This document shows positions 1-6,957 of a DNA stretch of 13,927 nucleotides, one piece after another; within the stretch, counting starts at the first letter, position 1, and every line of letters begins with the position of its first letter. The notes below the pieces were generated by a model. The model ran no database searches. It had not been told where the DNA came from and worked only from the letters and a program-made list of their open reading frames with translations. The stretch is from an uncultured Spirochaetaceae bacterium (GTDB lineage Bacteria > Spirochaetota > Spirochaetia > Sphaerochaetales > Sphaerochaetaceae), in NCBI GenBank assembly GCA_944389985.1, contig CALXON010000189.1, forward strand, positions 1 through 13,927, in the 5' to 3' direction. Both the position numbers and the translations under genes were made by a program.

Positions 1-153
1 ACAAAGGATTTCCAGGGTGCCAACGGTACAATGAACTTCGCCGAGAACGGTGATCTCGTTGCAAGCCAGGGCGTCTACGAGGTTGATGGAATCACACCTG
101 TCTATGTCGGATCATTCCAGGTCCAGAATGGACAGATCGTTCAGGTCGACTGA
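1..153 (+). CDS. C-terminal end of a Liv-type ABC transporter substrate-binding protein (partial)
   Basis: This reading frame is open from the first base and ends at TGA 151-153, giving the last 50 residues of a protein whose start lies before the window. It contains G-x-N-G-T-M-N-F near the start and ends G-S-F-Q-V-Q-N-G-Q-I-V-Q-V-D. That matches the usual C-terminus of periplasmic binding proteins of the branched-chain amino acid (LivJ/LivK) type, where a 'GxxGxxxFdxxGd' strand is followed by 'vyxvxnGxxv'. The call rests largely on context, because livH, livM, livG and livF follow directly. The protein would bind the ligand outside the membrane and deliver it to LivHM. The ligand cannot be read from this fragment, and HAAT transporters also carry amides, urea and other small molecules. 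Confidence 0.8.
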   Translation, partial: TKDFQGANGTMNFAENGDLVASQGVYEVDGITPVYVGSFQVQNGQIVQVD

Positions 154-175
154 TCAGATTATTGATATTTACACA

Positions 176-206
176 CTGTCGGGAGCATTGCGCTTCCGGC
201 AGTTTT
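176..206 (+). terminator. Hairpin between the binding-protein gene and livH (leaky terminator or mRNA stabiliser)
   Basis: An 11-bp stem (CTGTCGGGAGC at 176-186 with GCTTCCGGCAG at 192-202, including two G-U pairs) closes a 5-base loop and is followed by only four T residues (203-206). It lies 22 bases after the binding-protein stop and about 35 bases before livH. A short T run suggests partial termination or protection of the upstream mRNA. This arrangement is common where a binding protein must be made in excess over its permease. Confidence 0.6.
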
Positions 207-240
207 GCATTTATATAAGGATAGGATTTCGGAGGAACAC

Positions 241-1161
241 TTGAACACTCTTTCACTCTATTTGCAATACATCGTGAACGGCATAACACTCGGTGCTATC
301 TATTCACTGATAGCGCTCGGCTACACGATGGTATATGGCATTCTGAAATTCATCAACTTCGCTCATGGTGATATCCTCATGGTCGGAGCATTTTCCGGTC
401 TTCTTATCTATCAGGCACTGGTAGGTGAGGCAGATCCTGGAGTCTGGACAATGCTGGCATTCTTCATTTCCATGCTTGCGAGCATGGCGATCTGCGCGGT
501 ATTGGGCGTATTCATAGAGCGTGTAGCATACAAGCCTCTGAGAAACGCGAACAGGCTGGCTCCTCTGCTTTCGGCAATAGGCGTTTCCTTCATCCTGTCC
601 AATGGAGCAGCCTGGATATTCGGAACGACATCCAGACGTTTTCCGTATCCGTTCCAGAATGATCCGATACACATGGGAGGCGTGACGATCACACCTCATC
701 AGATACTTGTCATCATCGTATCGATCATAATGATGATCCTGCTGGCATTCTTCGTTAACAAGACAAGGATGGGCAAGGCCATGAGAGCGACATCGCTTGA
801 TCAGAATACAAGTGCCCTCATGGGAATAAACGTCAACCGTGTCATATCGCTGACATTCGCCATAGGCTCCGCACTCGCGGCTGTAGGCGGCATGCTCGCA
901 TCATTCGATTTCCGTGTCTATCCGTCAATGGGAACTATGACAGGTCTCAAGGCTTTCGTCGCAGCAGTCATCGGCGGTATCGGAAACATACAGGGTGCCA
1001 TGATCGGCGGGGTACTGCTTGGTATTCTCGAAGCAGTCGGAGCTCCGCTTCTGCACATCCCGAACGGAATGAGGGATACAGTAGCCTTCGCCGTTCTCAT
1101 CATCATACTTCTGGTCCGTCCGGAAGGAATACTCGGAAAGAACGAGAGGGAGAAGGTCTGA
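241..1161 (+). CDS. livH: Liv-type ABC transporter permease LivH
   Basis: This is an integral membrane subunit of a HAAT-family ABC importer. It forms the channel as a heterodimer with LivM in the cytoplasmic membrane. The protein is almost entirely hydrophobic, with about eight membrane segments. It carries the family-typical N-terminal block 'NGITLGAIYSLIALGYTMVYG' region and a cytoplasmic coupling loop with G-K-A-M-R-A followed by D-Q-N. The Gly-rich stretch VIGGIGNIQGAMIGG and the C-terminal RPEGILG are typical of LivH. I chose TTG at 241 because GGAGG at 231-235 sits 5 bases upstream. An earlier in-frame TTG at 205 would add 12 charged residues, has no ribosome site and lies at the foot of the upstream hairpin. 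With the 241 start the protein has 306 residues, normal for the family. The stop lies 1 base before the livM start. Confidence 0.93.
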   Translation: MNTLSLYLQYIVNGITLGAIYSLIALGYTMVYGILKFINFAHGDILMVGAFSGLLIYQALVGEADPGVWTMLAFFISMLASMAICAVLGVFIERVAYKPLRNANRLAPLLSAIGVSFILSNGAAWIFGTTSRRFPYPFQNDPIHMGGVTITPHQILVIIVSIIMMILLAFFVNKTRMGKAMRATSLDQNTSALMGINVNRVISLTFAIGSALAAVGGMLASFDFRVYPSMGTMTGLKAFVAAVIGGIGNIQGAMIGGVLLGILEAVGAPLLHIPNGMRDTVAFAVLIIILLVRPEGILGKNEREKV

Positions 1162-1162
1162 T

Positions 1163-2095
1163 ATGCTCAATTTCTTCCAGCTCATACTCATATATGCAGG
1201 CGTATACGCCATGATGGCCATAGGCCAGAACTGTATCACGGGATACACAGGCATGCTTTCCCTCTGTCATGCAGGTTTCTTCTGCATCGGAAGCTATGCA
1301 ACCGCCATAATGTGCAAGACGATGGGCCTTTCATTCTGGCTCTCGATTCCTGTTGCAGCGGTCGTCGCGGGTGCCGTGGGATTCCTGATCGGCGTCCCGA
1401 CCCTAAGACTCAAGGGAGACTATCTCTGTATAGCGACCCTGGGACTCGGAGAGATCATCAGGAACATAGCGACCAACCTCAATCCAGTAGGATACAACAG
1501 CATCCCGAGAGTCTCTCTCTTCGGTTATCAGTTCGCATCAAGGAACAAGGTCGCGTTCATCATCCTCATCTGGGCTTTCGTCCTGATCTTCTACATCATC
1601 TTCCAGCGTCTTGCACACAGCCGTATCGGAAGGGCTATGACAGCGATCAGGGAAGATGAGGTCGCAGCCGCATCGAACGGTATAAACGTGACAGAGTACA
1701 AGATCATATCATTCGTGCTCGGAGCCGCGGTCGGAGGTGTCGCAGGATGCTTCCAGACAGCGTACACACTCACAGTACAGCCGGCATCCTACACGTTCAT
1801 GGTATCTGTAATGGTTCTCTGTACTGTTGTCCTCGGAGGAATGGGAAACGGAAAGGCCGTAATCCTCGGAGCTTTCATCATCCAGTTCATCTCATACTTC
1901 CCGCAGCTTACGGGTCTTACGAATGTCATCCCGGCACAGGCCAAGCAGATCATATTCGGTCTCATCCTCGTCGTCATGATGATCTGGAGACCTCAGGGAC
2001 TTCTCGGCCGTGACAAGTTCCGCTATGGAGATCCAAGATCCAGAGGAGAGAAGATCAGAGCAGTCTTTGCAAGGAAGAAAGGAGGTGCCGTATGA
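1163..2095 (+). CDS. livM: Liv-type ABC transporter permease LivM
   Basis: This is the second permease subunit of the importer, 310 residues long, pairing with LivH and receiving the ATPases LivG/LivF on its cytoplasmic face. Visible family marks are the N-terminal 'NCITGYTGMLSLCHAGF' type motif and the loop LRLKGDYLCIATLGLGEIIRN. The coupling loop G-R-A-M-T-A-I-R-E-D-E lies near residues 155-166, followed by A-A-S-N-G-I-N-V. The C-terminal W-R-P-Q-G-L-L-G precedes a basic tail. LivM proteins in some bacteria carry long N-terminal extensions; this one does not. ATG 1163 is preceded by the purine-rich ribosome site GAGGGAGAAGG inside the end of livH. The stop codon overlaps the livG start in an ATGA arrangement (2092-2095), so the two genes are probably translationally coupled. 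Confidence 0.93.
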   Translation: MLNFFQLILIYAGVYAMMAIGQNCITGYTGMLSLCHAGFFCIGSYATAIMCKTMGLSFWLSIPVAAVVAGAVGFLIGVPTLRLKGDYLCIATLGLGEIIRNIATNLNPVGYNSIPRVSLFGYQFASRNKVAFIILIWAFVLIFYIIFQRLAHSRIGRAMTAIREDEVAAASNGINVTEYKIISFVLGAAVGGVAGCFQTAYTLTVQPASYTFMVSVMVLCTVVLGGMGNGKAVILGAFIIQFISYFPQLTGLTNVIPAQAKQIIFGLILVVMMIWRPQGLLGRDKFRYGDPRSRGEKIRAVFARKKGGAV

Positions 2096-2871
2096 AGCTT
2101 CTTGAGACAAAGCACCTCACCCGCGAGTTCGGTGGTGTCATTGCTGTGAATGATGTTGATTTCACTGTCACAGAAGGTCTTGTGACAGGACTTATCGGGC
2201 CGAACGGCGCCGGAAAGACAACGCTTTTCAATCAGATCACAGGTGTCGACAAGCCGACATCGGGCAGTATCTTCTTCAATGGCAGCGAGATCACAGGTTT
2301 CCCTGCATGGAAGATCAGCAGACTCGGAATCGCAAGAACATTCCAGAACATACGTCTGTATAAGGAACTCACCGCAGTAGAGAATGTCATGATGGGCCTT
2401 CATTTCAAGGTGGGCGAGGATCCTTTCAGACACAGATTCACTCAGGCGCTGAAGAGTTATCTCTTCGCAACCAGCGAGAACAAGGAAGTCTATGCACGGG
2501 CAATGGACTGGCTCAGGTTCTTTGACATAGACCAGAGTGCCCAGGAGTTCGCGAGGAACCTTCCTTACGGAACGCAGAGGGAGCTTGAGATCGCAAGAGC
2601 TCTTGCCGCTGATCCTAAGCTTCTCTTCCTTGACGAGCCTGCTGCAGGCATGAACCCGTCTGAGACAGCACATCTGATGCATGTAGTGGACAAGATCAGA
2701 GGACTTGGTGTCACTGTAGTCCTCATCGAGCATGACATGAAGCTTGTCATGAATATCTGTGATCAGATAACTGTGCTCAACTTCGGTATGAAGATCGCGG
2801 ACGGCACTCCTAATGAGATAAAGAAGGACAAGGCTGTCATTGAGGCATATCTTGGAAGGGAGGAGGAGTGA
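2092..2871 (+). CDS. livG: Liv-type ABC transporter ATP-binding protein LivG
   Basis: This is one of the two cytoplasmic ATPases that power the importer, 259 residues long. Walker A GPNGAGKT is at residues 36-43, the Q-loop Gln at 85 and the signature LPYGTQ at about 157-162. Walker B LLFLDEP is at 177-183 and the switch His is at 214 (IEHDM). The signature differs from the classical LSGGQ, as is usual for LivG (commonly LSYGQQ-like); the Thr at the fifth position is a small further departure. The family-typical block IARTFQNIRLYKELTAVENV is present. AGGAGG lies just before the ATG, inside the livM 3' end. The stop TGA overlaps the livF ATG by one base. Confidence 0.94.
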   Translation: MKLLETKHLTREFGGVIAVNDVDFTVTEGLVTGLIGPNGAGKTTLFNQITGVDKPTSGSIFFNGSEITGFPAWKISRLGIARTFQNIRLYKELTAVENVMMGLHFKVGEDPFRHRFTQALKSYLFATSENKEVYARAMDWLRFFDIDQSAQEFARNLPYGTQRELEIARALAADPKLLFLDEPAAGMNPSETAHLMHVVDKIRGLGVTVVLIEHDMKLVMNICDQITVLNFGMKIADGTPNEIKKDKAVIEAYLGREEE

Positions 2872-3602
2872 TGGAAAAGCTCAGGATAAACAACATTTCC
2901 GTTTCATATGGAAGCATCAGGGCTCTTTCCGATGTCTCCATGTCAGTTGCCGAAGGTGATATCGTGGCTCTGATCGGAGCCAACGGTGCGGGAAAGTCGA
3001 CCCTCCTCAACGCAATTGTGGGACTGGTTCCTCTCCAGAACGGTGAGATCGATTTCGAAGGTGAGAAGATCTGTCTGCCAAAGCATCATCAGAAACTCTC
3101 TACCGATCTCATCGTCCGCAAGGGTATCGCTCTAGTTCCTGAAGGACGCCATGTCTTTGCTGACATGACCGTTGAGGAGAACCTCGACATGGGTGCGTTC
3201 ATGATCCGTGATCAGAGCGTTATCGAGAAAAGAAAGGAGGAGATGTATGACTTCTTCCCGATTCTCGGTGCGAGAAAGAAGCAGAAGACAAGATCCCTCT
3301 CCGGCGGAGAGCAGCAGATGATGGCTATTGCGAGAGCGCTTATGTCCAATCCCAAGCTTCTCCTTCTCGATGAGCCAGGACTCGGACTTGCTCCTCTCAT
3401 CGTTCAGGATATCTTCAACAAGATAAAGATCATCAACGAGGAGAACAAGGTAACTGTATTCCTCGTTGAACAGAATGCACGTCTTGCACTCCGAACCTCA
3501 GATTACGGCTATGTTCTTGAAAACGGCCGCATAGTCCTCGAGGACAAGGGAGAGAACCTCCTTAACAACGAGAAGGTGCAGAAAGCGTACCTCGGAGCAT
3601 AG
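2871..3602 (+). CDS. livF: Liv-type ABC transporter ATP-binding protein LivF
   Basis: This is the second ATPase of the importer, 243 residues from ATG 2871. Walker A GANGAGKS is at residues 36-43, followed by the canonical signature LSGGEQQ and Walker B LLLLDEP. The switch region reads LVEQNA with Gln in place of His, which is normal for LivF and distinguishes it from LivG. A GTG three bases earlier (2868) would add one residue. ATG is preferred because it overlaps the livG stop (TGATG) and lies 4-7 bases after the GGGAGGAGG ribosome site. The gene ends only 2 bases before a GntR regulator, so that regulator is probably on the same transcript. Confidence 0.94.
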   Translation: MEKLRINNISVSYGSIRALSDVSMSVAEGDIVALIGANGAGKSTLLNAIVGLVPLQNGEIDFEGEKICLPKHHQKLSTDLIVRKGIALVPEGRHVFADMTVEENLDMGAFMIRDQSVIEKRKEEMYDFFPILGARKKQKTRSLSGGEQQMMAIARALMSNPKLLLLDEPGLGLAPLIVQDIFNKIKIINEENKVTVFLVEQNARLALRTSDYGYVLENGRIVLEDKGENLLNNEKVQKAYLGA

Positions 3603-3604
3603 GA

Positions 3605-4297
3605 ATGGAAAGCGGAGACTGGATAAGACCTATTGAGAAACGTTCATTGTCAAAGGTCGTTATGGATTCTGTTAGGGACGGGATCATCTCCGGCGAGGTA
3701 AAACCCGGAGAGTTCCTTCCTTCAGAAAGCGATCTTGCAATGAAGTTTGGTGTAGGAAAATCCAGTGTTCGTGAAGCTATGAAGATGCTGGAAGCACTTG
3801 GATACATTGAAGTAAGTAAGGGCAATGGATACCGAGTGTGTACTTCTGTAAATCCTGAAATCATCAATCCTTTAGTCTTCCAGCTTGTTCTTCAGAACAG
3901 AAACCGTGATGATCTTCTTGAGTTCAGAAAAGCGATTGAGATTTCTGCATCACTTTTGACTCTGGAAAAGGCTACTGATGATGATATTGCAGCTCTTCGG
4001 AGAAATATCGATAGAACCATAAGCCATCATAAAAACAATGTTTCGACGCTTGATGATGATATTGAATTCCATCATCTTATCTATGCCAGCACCCATAATC
4101 CCTATATGGTAATCATAGGAAAAGCCATAATGGAGTTATTCCGAGGTTCTCTTATACGATCAAATTCGGATTATCCAAATTATGTCATCGAGGATCATGA
4201 AGCTATTTTTGACTCAATCCTTTGTAAAGATAAAGATTCAATTATAAATTCAATCAATTATTCATTGAGCCGCTGGTATTTGCTTTCTCTTTCTTGA
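3605..4297 (+). CDS. FadR-type (FCD) GntR family transcriptional regulator
   Basis: A 230-residue DNA-binding regulator. Residues 15-78 form the GntR winged helix, with I-I-S-G-E-V-K-P-G-E-F-L-P-S-E-S-D-L-A and V-G-K-S-S-V-R-E-A-M-K-M-L-E-A-L-G-Y. The rest is an all-helical FCD effector domain beginning near residue 95. It includes a D-x3-H pair (D152, H156) and a further His in EDHEAIFDSI (H198), positions that hold a metal or acid ligand in many FCD proteins. I could not place a further C-terminal His with confidence. Family members usually sense organic or sugar acids and repress the adjacent catabolic genes. It lies 2 bases after livF and 94 bases before the KARI-like gene, whose promoter carries palindromes suited to a dimeric GntR protein. 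It is therefore the likely local repressor, although it may be transcribed from the liv promoter. Its later codons are clearly more A/T-rich than livF. Confidence 0.9.
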   Translation: MESGDWIRPIEKRSLSKVVMDSVRDGIISGEVKPGEFLPSESDLAMKFGVGKSSVREAMKMLEALGYIEVSKGNGYRVCTSVNPEIINPLVFQLVLQNRNRDDLLEFRKAIEISASLLTLEKATDDDIAALRRNIDRTISHHKNNVSTLDDDIEFHHLIYASTHNPYMVIIGKAIMELFRGSLIRSNSDYPNYVIEDHEAIFDSILCKDKDSIINSINYSLSRWYLLSLS

Positions 4298-4318
4298 AAA
4301 CCCCGTTGGATTAATTTC

Positions 4319-4346
4319 TTGACAGGAAGGTTTTCTGTTTTATGAT
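4319..4346 (+). promoter_or_regulatory. Sigma70 promoter for the KARI-like/GntP operon
   Basis: A perfect -35 TTGACA (4319-4324) is separated by 16 bases from a near-perfect -10 TATGAT (4341-4346). The spacer is A/T-rich. Transcription would start at about 4353, inside the palindromes described next. This is the strongest-looking promoter in the window and separates the cassette's expression from the liv operon. Confidence 0.8.
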
Positions 4347-4350
4347 GTAC

Positions 4351-4372
4351 ATATCAGATATCTGATATCTGA
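4351..4372 (+). promoter_or_regulatory. Overlapping palindromic operator at the cassette start site
   Basis: Two perfect palindromes overlap. ATATCAGATATCTGATAT (4351-4368) is an 18-base even palindrome, and TCAGATATCTGATATCTGA (4354-4372) is a 19-base odd palindrome with a central T. They begin 4 bases after the -10 box and cover the predicted start site, so a bound protein would block initiation. FCD-type GntR regulators bind short palindromes of this size, so the adjacent regulator is the natural candidate. That link is inferred. Confidence 0.7.
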
Positions 4373-4391
4373 GGACAAAAAGGAGGAAAAA

Positions 4392-5378
4392 ATGGCAAAC
4401 ATTTACTATGATTCAGATGCAGATCTTAATCTCGTTATCGATAAGGTAGTCGCGATTCTAGGGTATGGAAATCAGGGAAGGGCTCAAGCTCTTAATATGA
4501 GAGACTCCGGATTAAAGCATATTATCGTTGGTTCAAGACATGATGAATCATATGATATGGCGAATGAGGATGGTTTCATGGTCTATTCAATTGCAGAGGC
4601 AAGTGCAAAAGCTGATGTAATCTTCCTCTTGCTTCCCGATGAGGTTGCTCCTGAGATCTATGAGAAGGATATCGCTCCGAATCTGAAGCCAGGTACAATT
4701 GTCAATTTCGCATCCGCATATAACATCACTTTCAATAGAATCAAACCTGCAGAGAATCTTGATGTTGTCATGGCTGCTCCGAGAATGATCGGCAAGGGAG
4801 TCAGAGAGCTCTATGAAAAGGGAGAAGGCGCTCCTGCATTTGTCGGAGTGCATCAAGACTATTCCGGTAAGGCTCTGGAATATGGAAAAGCTCTCTGCAA
4901 GGCTATCGGGGCAACAAGAAAAGGAGCTATTGAAGTTAGTTTCCTCGATGAGACATGCCTTGATCTTATGGCAGAGCAGGCTACATGGCCTATCATCTAC
5001 AATGTATTCGTAGAAGCCTTCAAGCTTGAAGTTGAGATGGGACATCCGGAAGAGGCAGTTCTTATGGAGATGTATCTATCGAAAGAACCTGCGGTGATGA
5101 TGGAGAAAGCAGCAGAAGTCGGATTCTTTAAGCAGCTTCCATTCCATTCACATACAAGCCAGTATGGTCAGCTGATCGGATTCAATGATGTGGATAAGAC
5201 TATGATCCGTGAGTTCCTCAGAAACCGCTATGAAAGAATACGCAGTGGTGAATTTGCAAAGGAGTGGGATGAGGAGCAGAAGGTCGATCATCTTAAAACA
5301 TTTGAGAAGCTCAGGGAAGAAGCCTTCGAATGTGATTTATCAAAGGCGGAAGCAGATCTCAAGAAACGTCTTAAGTAA
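4392..5378 (+). CDS. Divergent ketol-acid reductoisomerase-like oxidoreductase, probably catabolic
   Basis: This 328-residue protein aligns along its length with class I KARI (IlvC). It has the N-terminal 'YYDSDADL' region, the Rossmann motif GYGNQG at 24-29, LLLPDE at 79-84, and IAPNLKPG at 94-101. The knotted domain has DETCLDLMAEQ, then a C-terminal 'SGEFAKEW' region. Metal-ligand positions D191, E195 and E226 and the substrate Ser (S253) are kept. However, the canonical active-site F-A-H-G reads F-A-S-A (S108), the catalytic Lys of A-P-K-G-P-G is Arg (R131 in APRMIG), and the last metal Glu falls on Ser (S230, with a Glu two residues later). These changes, and the absence of ilvB, ilvN or ilvD, argue against valine/isoleucine synthesis. 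With a GntP permease downstream and a FadR-type regulator upstream, oxidation and skeletal rearrangement of a hydroxy or sugar acid is a reasonable guess. D-apionate oxidoisomerase chemistry is a precedent for the reaction type only. AGGAGG lies 5 bases before the ATG. Confidence 0.75.
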   Translation: MANIYYDSDADLNLVIDKVVAILGYGNQGRAQALNMRDSGLKHIIVGSRHDESYDMANEDGFMVYSIAEASAKADVIFLLLPDEVAPEIYEKDIAPNLKPGTIVNFASAYNITFNRIKPAENLDVVMAAPRMIGKGVRELYEKGEGAPAFVGVHQDYSGKALEYGKALCKAIGATRKGAIEVSFLDETCLDLMAEQATWPIIYNVFVEAFKLEVEMGHPEEAVLMEMYLSKEPAVMMEKAAEVGFFKQLPFHSHTSQYGQLIGFNDVDKTMIREFLRNRYERIRSGEFAKEWDEEQKVDHLKTFEKLREEAFECDLSKAEADLKKRLK

Positions 5379-5405
5379 TTCACCTGAAAACAAAAGGAGG
5401 GTCTG

Positions 5406-6734
5406 ATGATAATTTTTCTTCACCTGGTGATAGCAATAGCCATCATATTGGTCTGTATACTGAAATTAAAGCTGAACACAGCAATAGCCCTTGTTCTGGG
5501 AAGCCTTTACATGGGTATTGCCTGTGGTCTTGATCCTGTTACAACTGTCAACACGGTAGCTTCCGGTTTCGGAAATCTTATGACTAGTTTGGGCCTGTCT
5601 GTTGGTTTTGGTGTTATACTCGGACAGTTGCTTTCTGATTCAGGCGCAGCTAAGAAGATTGCTCATACAATGGTCAATGCAACTTCCTCGAAGTATGCTC
5701 TTTATGCCCTTGGCTTTACAGCATTCATTCTTTCGGTTCCTGTATTCTATGATGTTACATTTGTTATCCTTATACCGCTTGCGATAGCGATGTCCAGAGA
5801 AACTGGTAAGCCGATTCATTATACAGCTGGTTCGATCATAATTGGTGCAGGAGCTGCTCATACGCTGGTTCCTCCGACTCCGAATCCACTTGCTGCGGCA
5901 GAGATCCTTCATTTTGATCTTGGTGTCATGGTCGGAGTAGGTCTTGTTGTGGGTGGTATATCTGCACTGATTGCAATGAAGCTCTATTTCATGCTTATGG
6001 ATAGAGGTTTCTGGAATAAGGAGACTGATGAGACAGGAGTGGAGGTTTATGAGGAAGCTGATGTCAGCAAAGGAAAAGAGCCCTCATTCATTGCATCAAT
6101 GTTCCCCGTTATTCTTCCTGTGATCCTGATCCTCGTTGGAACAATCTGGGATGCTGTAAGTGATACGGTACCTGTTATCATTCTTTTCCTGACAAATAAG
6201 AACATAGCACTTCTTCTCGGAGTCATTGCTTCTTATATAGTAAGTTCTGTCTCAATGACAAAAGAAGAGATGGATAAGTCTGCTACGGAAGCCCTTAAGA
6301 GTTGTGGTATCGTACTTCTCATTACAGGTGCGGGTGGTTCATTTGGAGCTATCATAAGTGCAACAGGAATGGCAGATTTCATCGCTGCATCAATTTCCAG
6401 CATCTCTGCATCTCCGATCATTGCTCTGCTCTTTGCCTTCCTTGTCGCTGCTGTGTTCAGGATTGCTCTTGGATCAGGTACAGTTGCTTCAATTACAACC
6501 ATGACAATCATGTCATCGGTTGCCGGAACAATGGGTATTCACCCCGTCTGGATTGCAATCGCATGTCTTTCTGGTTCCCTCAGCTGTGGTCATGTTAATG
6601 ACAGTGGATTCTGGGTATCTACAAACCTCTCTGGATTCACGATCAAGGGAGGACTTAAGACCTACACTCTCGGTAATGCTTTTACCGCAATATTTGCGAT
6701 GATCTTTGCCATGATAGGTTCTCTGATATTCTGA
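5406..6734 (+). CDS. GntP family gluconate/sugar-acid permease
   Basis: A 442-residue polytopic membrane protein with about 12 or more hydrophobic segments. GntP hallmarks are V-P-V-F-Y-D-V-T-F near residues 111-119 and the loop VPPTPNPLAAAE at 155-166. The near-invariant G-H-V-N-D-S-G-F-W is at 395-403. The family imports gluconate, fructuronate, idonate, D-glycerate, D-serine and related hydroxy acids by proton symport. In many gluconate transporters the loop reads PPTPGP; here it is PPTPNP, so gluconate itself is not assured. The start ATG lies 5 bases after AGGAGG and 27 bases after the KARI-like stop, so the two are one operon. The permease presumably brings in the substrate of that enzyme. 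No kinase, dehydratase or aldolase follows, so later steps must be encoded elsewhere. Confidence 0.92.
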   Translation: MIIFLHLVIAIAIILVCILKLKLNTAIALVLGSLYMGIACGLDPVTTVNTVASGFGNLMTSLGLSVGFGVILGQLLSDSGAAKKIAHTMVNATSSKYALYALGFTAFILSVPVFYDVTFVILIPLAIAMSRETGKPIHYTAGSIIIGAGAAHTLVPPTPNPLAAAEILHFDLGVMVGVGLVVGGISALIAMKLYFMLMDRGFWNKETDETGVEVYEEADVSKGKEPSFIASMFPVILPVILILVGTIWDAVSDTVPVIILFLTNKNIALLLGVIASYIVSSVSMTKEEMDKSATEALKSCGIVLLITGAGGSFGAIISATGMADFIAASISSISASPIIALLFAFLVAAVFRIALGSGTVASITTMTIMSSVAGTMGIHPVWIAIACLSGSLSCGHVNDSGFWVSTNLSGFTIKGGLKTYTLGNAFTAIFAMIFAMIGSLIF

Positions 6735-6760
6735 AAGACTTCCTGCGATGAGAGTAGCTT

Positions 6761-6786
6761 GCCGCCCTTCGTGGGCGGCTTATTTA
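6761..6786 (+). terminator. Intrinsic terminator of the KARI-like/GntP operon
   Basis: GCCGCCC (6761-6767) pairs perfectly with GGGCGGC (6773-6779) across the loop TTCGT, followed by TTATTTATTAT. It lies 26 bases after the GntP stop codon and has no gene immediately beyond it, so it closes the cassette. Confidence 0.88.
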
Positions 6787-6957
6787 TTATGATCATATAA
6801 TTCAAGTCCGGGATTTCTGATTCTAAAATGATTCTTGCCATTTCATGTGTAGTGAAAATGAGACAAATGAAGAACTGTCTGATTCTTCCCTGTATGATTA
6901 GTTCGATAGAGATTATTTTACCTTTAGAAACTTGATAATGATTTAAAGGAATGAATT

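Noticed and set aside
205..240. Earlier TTG start for livH
   Set aside because: No ribosome site, located beside the terminator-like hairpin, and it adds a charged extension that the family lacks; TTG 241 has GGAGG at proper spacing.
2023..2733. Minus-strand ORF of 236 residues
   Set aside because: Antisense shadow of livG; Cys/Ser/Arg-rich with no recognisable domain.
2868..2870. GTG start for livF
   Set aside because: ATG 2871 overlaps the livG stop and is better spaced from the ribosome site.
4392..5378. Naming this gene ilvC and reading liv plus ilvC as a branched-chain amino acid cluster
   Set aside because: Apparent changes at catalytic positions, the GntP and FCD-GntR neighbours, the separate regulated promoter and the absence of ilvB/N/D all argue against a biosynthetic role.
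6861..6888. Competing small inverted repeats (AGACA/TGTCT and GAAGAA/TTCTTC)
   Set aside because: Stems of 5-6 bp in A/T-rich spacer are expected by chance, and no T run or gene context gives them a role.
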